From Haliotis asinina (lineage: Eukaryota; Mollusca; Gastropoda; Lepetellida; Haliotidae): 64,000 nt of DNA. The notes beneath the pieces are model-generated. The model did not search any database. It worked only from the letters and a program-made list of their open reading frames with translations, and was not told the DNA's origin. A program made the translations under genes and the position numbers. Location of the stretch: assembly GCF_037392515.1 (NCBI RefSeq), contig NC_090290.1, positions 25,813,753 through 25,877,752 of the forward strand, read 5' to 3'. Positions 34,154 through 44,700 of this stretch are shown one piece after another. The stretch's first letter is position 1. The number at the start of each line of letters is the position of its first letter.

Positions 34154-35698
34154 ATGTCGTTACCAAGAGCTCCAGTTCCCCGTACGACCCAGGTGCGTGT
34201 TCTGGGCACATTGCTGAAGGGTCCTCCATGTGTGACTGATGAATGGGAATATGCTGTGGCTGATATATGGATAAGTAAGCTGAAGGAACAGCTGAATGAC
34301 CATCACAAAGCAGGGGGAAATGTCCCTCCCATGACAAGTTCATTCAATGACACAGAAAACATATTTCTGGGAGAATCAGTTTGGAAGGTGCTGGTGTCAT
34401 GGTATGGCCTAGGGGAGGATTACAACCTCCACAGACGACCATGTTCCTCCAAGTATATACGCATTCCAGGGCAGGGAGACTCATACATTCTGGCAGACAA
34501 ACACCTTGACTTCATTCATATGACAGTCTGTCTCCTGGATCACATTGACTGCGTAGACAAACAGCATTTCGTACAGGTCTTCTTCTGGGAGGATGTTAAT
34601 TTTCTGGATCTGCTGTTGTGCAGATCTATTGGAGCATCAATAGATAATGGGCATCGCATATGGGCCTCTGTGAAGATAGATGAAAATGAAGTGTTTTTGG
34701 GGACTTTGGATTCCCCAGAAATAGTTACAGCTGGGAGTTTTGGTGCATTCCTGACTTTGAAGGTACCAGGTTTGCTTGAGAAACTGATAAAGAGACATGG
34801 ACTTCCTCCTCCTACTGCGAGTCAAGCATCTTTGGACTCATTCTCCTCCGCCAAAGGACATCTCTCTGAGGTTCTGCAGAGACTTGGGATCAGTGTCATG
34901 TTGTGTCTGGAGGAGACAGGAGGGAAACAGCCTTACCCTCTGCATCAGAGGATCTCATGTCTGTCTGGCATCAGTCCCAATCTTTTGGTTGCTCACCAAC
35001 AACATAACTGGTCACGAGTACTGGATGATACCTTGAATTCATTTGAGAAGGAGGTACAGTTTCTGGTTACGACAAAACGAGATGAAGTGTTCCAAGATGT
35101 TGAGAAACTAATCAAGGACAAGAGTGCAGCTGCAGAGCAACTGGAGCAAGAGGTAGGGAAAGCAAAGTCTGAACTTGATGTACAAGAGAAGAGGTTTAGA
35201 GAACGTGAAAAAGACTTGGATGAGCGGGAACATGACCTTAATGTGAAAGTGGACAAGTTCAAGCGAGGCTTGACAGATTATTTGATGCAAAGGAAGAAGC
35301 TGGAGGAAGAGTTGAAAAGAATCGAAGAACAGAATAAATTCACAGACACCAAAGTGGAGTTGAATGTTGGGGGATCAAGGTATACAACCTCAACAGTTAC
35401 ACTAACCAAAGAACCCGATTCGTTATTAGCTCTGATGTTCAGTGGGCGACATCATGTCCAGAAAGATGGTGAGGGCTCCTACTTTATTGACCGAGACGGG
35501 ACCAATTTTCGTCATATCTTGAACTATTTGCGTGATGGTAAAAGGTCATTAGATAGTCTCAGGAATCAGACTGCATTGCTCCAAGAGATACTGGTTGAGG
35601 CCGACTTCTTCAGATTGTCAGGATTGTCTCTAGCCATCAACACCATGAGGTCAAGCCAGACATCAGGCACATGTTCCAGTATGCCAACACAATACTGA
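34154..35698 (+). CDS. DUSP-like, UBL-like, coiled-coil and BTB/T1 domain protein
   Basis: One uninterrupted frame of 514 codons ends at TGA 35696-35698. Residues about 400-490 (VELNVGGSRYTTS, YFIDRDGTNFRHILNYLRDG, EILVEADFFRLSGL) are a clear KCTD-type BTB/T1 domain, a fold that forms oligomers and often recruits cullin-3. Residues about 295-392 are a charged coiled coil. The first 215 residues resemble the DUSP plus ubiquitin-like pair of USP4/USP15. WEYAVADIWISKL and VWKVLVSWYGL align with the DUSP tryptophans and its WxxLxxWYG motif. The next segment, with TVCLLDHIDCVD, GHRIWASV and a LDSPEIVTAGSFGAFLTL end, follows the UBL pattern. No peptidase domain is present. The start is the first Met, just after an acceptor-like CTCAG, so the 5' UTR may be spliced. 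The BTB call is firm; DUSP/UBL is inference by eye. Confidence 0.85.
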   Translation: MSLPRAPVPRTTQVRVLGTLLKGPPCVTDEWEYAVADIWISKLKEQLNDHHKAGGNVPPMTSSFNDTENIFLGESVWKVLVSWYGLGEDYNLHRRPCSSKYIRIPGQGDSYILADKHLDFIHMTVCLLDHIDCVDKQHFVQVFFWEDVNFLDLLLCRSIGASIDNGHRIWASVKIDENEVFLGTLDSPEIVTAGSFGAFLTLKVPGLLEKLIKRHGLPPPTASQASLDSFSSAKGHLSEVLQRLGISVMLCLEETGGKQPYPLHQRISCLSGISPNLLVAHQQHNWSRVLDDTLNSFEKEVQFLVTTKRDEVFQDVEKLIKDKSAAAEQLEQEVGKAKSELDVQEKRFREREKDLDEREHDLNVKVDKFKRGLTDYLMQRKKLEEELKRIEEQNKFTDTKVELNVGGSRYTTSTVTLTKEPDSLLALMFSGRHHVQKDGEGSYFIDRDGTNFRHILNYLRDGKRSLDSLRNQTALLQEILVEADFFRLSGLSLAINTMRSSQTSGTCSSMPTQY

Positions 35699-38600
35699 CA
35701 AATCTATTCATTCCCAAGCTGGGATCACAGGCCTTGGAAACAGGTGTTTCCTGACATGCAGCAATCCATAATGTTTTGAGATGTGCGCTAGGCCTTAGGA
35801 ATGCGGTATGTAGACATGCGAAAAGGAAAGTGATATAGGACTGTATTCCAGGACTTAAAGTTCATGGTCATCACTTCTAAGTTAGTGCTAAATATATTTT
35901 CCAATGTTTAACACTTAATTATCATTATAGTACAATCCAACATGGAAAACAATAACTTTAGTTCAAATTTGTATCTGCATTAAGGCTTGGATTTGGTTTG
36001 AAGTTATTTAGTTTTGATTGGAAATTTGCTGCAAGGTTGAATATCTTGAGAATCAAGTCATGCACTGGAGAAGTGACAGTTATGCATCTGCAGATAGATG
36101 CATAATATCCAGTCATGAAACATAAGATGGCAGTGAGGTGTTTGAGATTTCTACTTTTGTACATCTTCTAAACATTTATGTATATAGAGTGTTAGAAATC
36201 TGTGGGTCATGCAGCTTTTACGAAACAGATACTAGTATCAGAAGTCTTGTATGTCCTGAGTGAGGGCAATGTTTATGTTCTTACATATTTTGTAAGATCA
36301 GTACTGAGGAGAGTGTATTATTTCATTATTACCCATAATTTCCAAATGCTTCTGGGATCACCTTCAGGAGAATGCACTGATTATAACCACAGTCTAAGAA
36401 AACCACATTCATCAGTGTGGATCTGGATACAACTTATTTTCTAGCATAAACTGTTAATAAGATCCAAAAAAGTCAAGATGCTGTAAATGATAAGCTGGTT
36501 CATATGAGTTGATATTTATAACTTTCCTTTTTTTACTTGATTGATAATTACATAATTACACAATGACCCTGCGACAAAGTTTCCTTATGTGTGAATACTG
36601 GCAAATATTAGAGAGGAAGCTGTATGTTGTAAGTGATATTCATCCAGACATCTATGACCACATGTAAATCTCGATGGTGGTCAGATTGAGGTACAACCAA
36701 ATCACATGTTTAATGTTCTACAGGTGGCAAAGAGATCACTCATGTCACTTGGCAAGACATGCTGTGAAATGGCTAGTGTTTGTGACTATTTGTTCGAAAA
36801 CACATTGTTAAAATGTAATGATTCTGTTTTTGTTAATGAGTATATTACCATTACATATGTAGCTCTTTCACCTTGTGGGTGAAACCGAGGATCTTGTTTC
36901 AATTACCTTTAATGATAAAAAGCATGAAGTCATTGTTAACACATTGACTACCTATCACAAGTTTACTTGTATCAATTCTGGCCAAACTTGCCACTGTGAG
37001 TCACGTTGCAGCTACATTGTAGTATTTTAAAGCAAGTTTCACTGGCAAACAGGCGAAAGAAACAAACATCTCCTGGCATTCTTTGTTACCACCAGGAGAC
37101 AACTACTTCTGTGCCTGTTTAGCCAACATTGTGAAACATGTTTTCAAATACTTCTGATGTAGCTACGAGATAACTCATAGTGACAGATTTGATCAGAGTT
37201 GATTCTACAAACATGCATGTGATAGGCAGTCAACATGTTAATACATAGCTAAATGTGATGTAATACAACACTCACTCACTCTAGGATCCTCTTTTGTCAT
37301 CTAACCTTTTGTTTGTTTTTTCAATATATATACAGATATATTTTTATGATGCAGTATTGATACAGGGTTATTTGTTTTCATATCAATTTGATGAAAGTTT
37401 GTTGTTGTGTATTGAAGTACTGTCTGCCATTACTATGTTGGTATTGGGACTCTCTACTCTGTCTCTCTGGGGGAGAAGAGATAGACAAGCACAGTCACTT
37501 GCTTTTTCACATCTTTAATATGACTGTTTGTGTTTTATGAGTAAAATAAATCAAAACCATGAAACATATGTATACAAAGTGGCATCCTGATTACCTGTGC
37601 CATGAATCAAGTATTAATCTGTTGTCTGCATCTCTCAACACACACTGGGTCACAGCTGTTGATATACTAATGCTGAGTCTCTGAATATATATATTTTGAT
37701 AGTAACAAACAAACCCATTTAGATTTAAATGTAGCTCCAGGGAAACCAGAGATTCAGTGGAAATCTACATTTGCTTCATTTAGGGCTTTAGTATTGCAGA
37801 AAGGGCTCGGCAGAAGGGGTAATATTGTTTATGGACTGAGAGACATACTAAGCTGTTGACAGCTGATATATTTATCAGCAGAAACTAAACATGATTTATT
37901 GGGGAAGTGTAGACTTAGAAATAATTTTTTCTGGTACGAAATAAGACACAATTTTGAAATTATGCAATGATTGAAACACACTCATGTTTCTGCCATTGAA
38001 AGCAAATAGCTCAATAGTCTGTCGTACTTTTATAACCTGAAGCAAATATATACAAGAAAGCCCTTGCAAGTGTAGAAAATGTGGCAAGTTTAGATTTAAT
38101 TAGCTTCAGAAAGAAATTATCGCTCTGCAGATATGTTTAGCCTCTGAAAATGAAGAAAGTCACAGGGCTCCATTTCATCATATTTTTTTTTGAACTTTTT
38201 TCAGTGAAATATGTTCATTTCTGAGACTAGTTGTTAGTCTAATAGCTCAACAGACAGGTGAAATGTTGTGCAATCATCATGCATTTCTTCTCTGATGTAA
38301 ACAGACCAGAGTTACCACATGGATATCGAAGTAAATTTTTATGTGAACTTGACATTGTAAAGCTGTAATAGTAACATCTATTAAGATACTAGTAAATGAA
38401 TATGTACACTGTAAATAATTGATTTACCACTCCCATCAGCATGATTACAGAAATGAATCAAAACTCTCCACCTGTCCTCTTCCTTTACCTTAACAATTAA
38501 AACGCAATGCAAAAGTTTCCAAGGTATTCCCTGAATATTCTCAGCTTTCTTCATACGAACAGTAACACTGAATACAGCCAGAGCTTTCATTGTTATGATT

Positions 38601-38699
38601 GAAGATGAATTAAATTCTAGCGTCTTGAGAAAAAGTGAAGCATGGTTGCCTGTGGGTTGCCGTGGCCACCAGAGTGAGTGGTGATCAGTCCATGTTGCA
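35699..38699. other. 3' regions between convergent genes
   Basis: No coding exon or named repeat is visible. AATAAA at 37545-37550 on the plus strand could end the DUSP/BTB transcript. TTTATT at 37895-37900, which is AATAAA on the minus strand, could end HAGH. Both 3' UTRs would then be long and would stop about 345 bp apart without overlapping. Confidence 0.4.
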
Positions 38700-38796
38700 T
38701 TATGCTGGTGGTCGGAACTGATTTTTCTCATTCCTGAGGAAGGCCATCACCTTGACAGAGTCTGTCTCCTTACAGTGGGTCTGCACACTGGCCTCA
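38700..38796 (-). CDS. HAGH: HAGH exon 9, C-terminus
   Basis: The exon encodes [20 protein letters not shown] and [11 protein letters not shown] then TAA, after acceptor TTTGTACAG. The RNEKNQF block carries the glutathione-contacting Arg and Lys of the family. Confidence 0.94.
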
Positions 38797-41700
38797 CTGT
38801 ACAAACAGGAACAATAACTATTTCAAACATTGTTGTGGGTGGCAGGTCTGACCTATACAAGGCATGTATCTAAGACTAGTACAAAACGTCCACTTACATA
38901 CAGTGATCCATCACAGCATTATGATAGTAAATGAAATTTATATTCAAAAAGAGGATGCAATTTTTGGGAGACAGCAAAAAAAATGATTGATTTTTTTGAT
39001 GTCATGATTGAAAAACAAGTATCAGCCAAAAAATGCTAAGGACTAAAGAGTGAGTGAGTGAGTGAGTTTAGTTTTACTCCGCTTTTAGCAGTATCCCAGC
39101 AATATCACGGCAGGGGACACCAGAAAATGGGCTTCACACATTGTACCCATGTGGGGAATCGAACCCGGGTCCTCCACGTGAGAAACAAACGTTTTAACCA
39201 CTAGGCTACCCCACCGCCCCTCAAGTACTAAAGAGTAAGGATAAACAAAAAAACACAACTAGTAAGTTACATCAGAATGTTATCAGTGAAATTCAGTCGG
39301 TCTCTTACATTTTGTAAGTATCTAGGTTTGTAAACTACTGCCACTTAAAGCATTACACAATAATCATTTTGAGAAGAAATATAATTTGTCTTTTAAAAGT
39401 TCTGGTTATCCATGATAGTCCCATGAAAGAGAGTTGATTTTCCCTGAAACCTACAGCTTGCTTTTGTGTATGATTTTGAGTGCAGGGGGGATTTTGGAGG
39501 GAGTGCAACAGCAGCAGTTTTGTTTAGTGCAGCAGTGCTTTGTGTTGAGTGCAGCAGTGTTTTGTGTTGATCACAGCAGTGCTTTGTGTTGATCATGGCA
39601 GTGCTTTGTGCCGAGTGCGGCAGTGCTTTAAGCTGAGTGCAGCAGAACTTTGTGTTGAGAGTGACAGGGAGTTTTGTTCATTACTTGCGTTTTGTGCAGG
39701 GACATACCTGACTCTCATGAAAGGATTTATCAGCATCTCTTCTCCAATTGTGGACGGAACTGTTGCTTCACCCTTGGCTCTCTGACTCTGTAGGAGAGGT
39801 CAAATATGTCCATTGCAGATTGCACATTAAATTTAGTAGTGGTGGTGGTTGACATTTCTTCAGTGAGTGACCTTATAGATGAACACACTGATTCCAGCTA
39901 CAGTTACATGCACTGCAGTCATGTAACTAGCCCCACTACCAGCCTTACTGCAGCTGCTTACCAGTTCTAACTGCAGATACAGCTGCACACCAGTTCTCAA
40001 TACAGCTGCATTCAGCTCTCACTACAGCTGCATACCAGGTCTAAGTACTGTTGCATACTTGTTCTAACTACAGCTGCATACCAGCCTTACTACAGGTCTT
40101 TCGGTTCTCATTACAGATGCGTAAGAGATGTAATTATGGCTGCATACCAGTTCTTTCTACAGCTGCATCCCTGTTTTCACTATAGCTGCAAATGAATTCT
40201 GACTACAGCTACATACCAATTGTCATTACAGCACATCAGCTCTAATCACAGCTGCATTCCAGTTCTAACTACAGCTGCATACCAGTTCTAACTACAGCTG
40301 CATACCAGTCATCACTACAGCTGTATTCATTTCTAACTACAGCTGCATACCAGTTCTAACTACAGCTGCATTCAGTTCTAACTACAGCAGCATACCAGCC
40401 TCACTGAAGCTGCATTCCCATCCTAACAAGCATTGTCACTAAGGTGACATAATCCCCCACCACAAGTTATCAAATTAAACTTAAAAAGTAATGAAAATGT
40501 AGGCAGTAGTTTAAGATGAAGTTAAATAAGCCTTCCAAAGATGAAACTTGGTGATGAATAAGAAAATCCAGTGACCAGTTCTTGAGATATTGTGTTGACA
40601 AGCTTAACATGCAGTTATCAAAGTGTCTCCATGACCTTGAACATTAAGTGAAGGTACCAAACTCTACTGAGCCTTGCACCTTTCCTGAAGATGAAGCTTC
40701 ATGTCGAATATGAAGAAAATCCAGTGAATGGTTCTTGAGATATCTCGCTGGCAAGCTTAAAATGCAGCTTAACATGCTGAAATCTCCAAAGAGGCGCCAT
40801 GACCTTGAAAATTAAGTGAAGGTCACCAAAATCGACTGGGCCCTGAACCTTCCCTAGAATAAGCTTGGTGTTGAATATGAAGAAAATTCTGTCAATGGTT
40901 CTTGAGATACCATGCTGACAAGGGCAAAAAGGTAAAAGTCCCCTTGTGACCTTGAAATGAAAGTAAATGTCACCTGTCTTACTATGATGAACCTAGGTAC
41001 CAAATATGAGAAGAATCTAGTGAATGGTTCTTAAAATATTCCAATTTGTACGCACAGACTGGCAGATGTACAGAGCCTAATACAATATCCTACAATATCC
41101 GCTTCGTGCTAAACACACGTTAGGGGAATAACTGCATTTGTATACCAGTTCTAGCTACATACCAGTCCAAGGTGGAGTTGCATACAGTCCCCACTGTTAA
41201 GCGACCTACCTGAGCCCAGGCCAGTCTACTAGCCACTGCCTTACTTGCTGGTTCCACATGGGCAGCATACTTCAGATTGGACACTGTGTACTCATGGCCA
41301 CAGTATACTTTCTGTAATCACAGACAGAGAATAATGGTACATGGTGTGTCATAGTGTGCAAGAACTAACTCGAGTTCCCCTTCTGGAATCAATTATGATA
41401 GAATCCAAACTAGTTTCATTCTGATTCAGTACTGTTACAATTTATATGTGCCACTCAGTTAATGGAAGATACTCACTGTTTGCTGTGGCAGGGCAGACAA
41501 GATCTTTATCAAGGCTTTGTGCATCTGCTCAGCTGTCCCCTCAAAGAACTTCCCACAGCCACCATGGAACAATGTGTCCCCTACAACAATAATGACATTT
41601 CACATCATCTCTGGCAGCTTGAACCCTAGAACATCTCATTAGAACAGTGTGGCCCCTATACAAACATCCTCCTAGAACAGTGTTGTCCCTATACAAACAA

Positions 41701-44700
41701 CATCTCCCTAGACCAGTGTGACCCCTACACAAACAACATCTACGTAGAACAGTGTGGCCCCTATACAAACAACATCTTCGTAGAACAGTGTGGCCCCTAT
41801 ACAAACAACATCTTCCTAGAACAGCATGGCCCCTACACAAACAACATCTTCCTAGAACAGTGTGGCCCCTATACAAACAACATCTTCCTAGAACAATGTG
41901 GCCCCTACACAAACAAGATCTTCCTCGAACAGTGTGGCCCCTATATAAACATGTTCCTAGAACTGTGTGACCCCTACACAAACAACATCTTCCTAGAACA
42001 GTGCAGCCCCTATACAAACAACATCTTCCTAGAACTGTGTGGCCCCTATACAAACAACATCTTCCTCGAACAGTGTGGCCCCTATATAAACATGTTCCTA
42101 GAACTGTGTGACCCCTACACAAACAACATCTTCCTAGAACAGTGCAGCCCCTATACAAACAACATCTTCCTAGAACTGTGTGGCCCCTATACAAACAACA
42201 TCTTCCTAGAACTGTGTGGCCCCTACACAAACAATGTCTTCCTAGAATAGTTCTAAACTTCTGACAACCTCTATTGCAGGTCAGGTTATTTTATGAAAAG
42301 TGTCCATATATATACTGTGATATTTGACATCCTGTTTTTATCTGTTTCATGCCTAATATATTTTTATACATGTACAGTTTTGAGGAGGACCTTTGATTTT
42401 CTTGAAGCAAAAGCCAACATGATCAGTACAATACATAAACTAGTTAATGCAGATATCTCTACCTCTGCAACTCAGTGGGCTTGTTCTAATATATTATGTC
42501 AAATAATTCTTGTATACTTCAATTGCTGTATGTTGATTGATGATGTGATTGACAGTCTAGGTTAGAGCGAAGTCTAAAAGACAACATGGTCTGTAGCATC
42601 CATACTGACATGCATAACAATGGCTTCACCTGGGTGTGAGGTCTTATTGGTAATGGTGACTCTTGATATAACATTAATTAGACACTGTTCATGTGCTTGA
42701 CATGCAACCATGCTAGACAAGCTGGATTACTGACACGGACCTGTGAAAACTGCTGGAGCTTCCCCCTCCTTCCCGGTCACAAGATAGCAGATGTGGCCGG
42801 ATGTGTGGCATGGCGTAAACAGACACCTCACTTTCAAACTGCCAATCTGCAATGTCGTTACGCTCAGTCAATGATTATGTAATTCACATGATAAAGTTGT
42901 AGTCAGTCAAGTGTGATACAATTCATACAAGGTCGTTGCCGCTGGTCAATGATTATACAGTAGAACATGGATATAGCGAACACGGATATAGCGAACAAAC
43001 AGATATAGCGAACAAATTTAAAAGTCCCGTCAATGGTCCCTTTATAATATCATTAAAATTATACGTGAATAACGAACTTGTGAGTAGCGAATTAACGGTT
43101 ATAGCGAACTGATTTCCTGACCCCAAGCCCAATTAACGACGTGAGTAGCGAACTCACTCAGTGTCAGCTCAGTGTCAACTCAGCGACTTAGCGGTATACA
43201 TCAACCTTGTGGGCGGTGAATCAACATTGTTTAACCTCGTTGGCGGTGAATCAACATTGTTTGATAGTCATTAATTAATTAACAAAAGGAACACATCGTG
43301 TTTAAAAGCTTGACTGATACAGAGATCTTCAGTTCACTCTCGTCGCTATGGCAGGCAAACGTAAAGCTATCACCTTTGACACAAAGCTTCAGATAATCCA
43401 GGCTGTAGAATCAGGAGTAAGATCGAAGACAAACATCCCTCTCGACTTTGGCATTCCAAAATCAACACTCAGTTCCATTATTAAGAATCGCGACTCGATA
43501 CTGGCAAAATGTGTCTCTAGTGATTTCGGTCCCGCCCGCTAGAAGTTACGAACAGCAAATCATCAAGATGTGGAAGATGTGCTCTACAAATGGTTTCAAG
43601 GAGGTTTTGTTATTCCTGTGCAAGATGAAGATTCATCAGACGATGAGAGTGACAACATGGTTCTTTCCGATCTCAGACTTATGTGGAGTGAACTGTCAGA
43701 TAAGGCAGAAGAAATCCCGGCTGATGTCACGCTGGATGACTTCATCAACGCTGACAATGAAATTGTTGTAGCCGAAAGACCTACAGAAGACGAGATTGTG
43801 ACGTCAGTCAGCCACCAGTTTGCCACGCCCACTGTCGCACCTGCTCCCGACTTGGACAGTGAAGATGATGAACCTCGTCCGAAGCCATCATTTGCTGAGG
43901 CCAATGCAGCATTAGAGACACTGCGTCATCTGCTTTTGTGTGAAGGATCAGACAATTCTACTTTTGACTCTCTAGCAGATGTATGTGCAGCAGTCAACAA
44001 AATGAAATCGACAGGACGTGGCGTGCAGAGCAAAATTGTGGACTAAGTTAAACGCAGTTAAGTGTTATATTGTTGAAATTGTTGTGATTGTTAAACATGT
44101 TCTAGATAATGTATTTGAACGATGAAATCAGAATTTTAATGTCAATGTACAAGAATAAAAATATGTAGCCCATGTATATACGTGTCTCTTCATCTCTATA
44201 AGCCAATATGGTGGTCAAACGTGAATAACGAACAACGGATATAGCAAACTAAATCCCTGGTCCCTTGGAGTTCGTTATATCCGTGTTCTACTGTACTATT
44301 CATGCAATGTTGCAGTCAGTAAAGGGTGATACAATTCACAAGGGCCAAAACAGTCTAGAGTACAGTGCAAAGTGAGAACTGAGATTTAAGGATTGATTTC
44401 AGTTAGTTATACAGGGCAACAAGTTTAACAATATTAATCACCTAGAGATCTCAACACCCTGGGGCAGACACATCAGCAGAACAGCATCAGAACAAAATCT
44501 GCAATTACTATTAACAGTGACATCACAAGTACAGAGCAGGCTTTTCAGTGAAAAACCTGTATTTAGGATTAGAGTTACGACCAAACACACAGAAAATTAC
44601 AAACAATACAAATCTTATCCTTATATTCCTAATGTTTGTGGACAATTATTGCTCATCAATACAAGATAACTGACTTCACCCACAACATTCAGTATCCAGC

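Noticed and set aside
39051-39220. tRNA gene suggested by good A and B boxes
   Set aside because: The sequence does not fold as a full tRNA and matches several dispersed copies, so it is a tRNA-derived SINE.
41541-42230. 229-codon minus-strand frame repeating [12 protein letters not shown]
   Set aside because: It is the translated minisatellite of HAGH intron 5; no codon bias or start context supports a gene.
43596-43904. 102-codon serine-rich minus-strand frame
   Set aside because: It is the complement of the acidic C-terminus in the Tigger copy.
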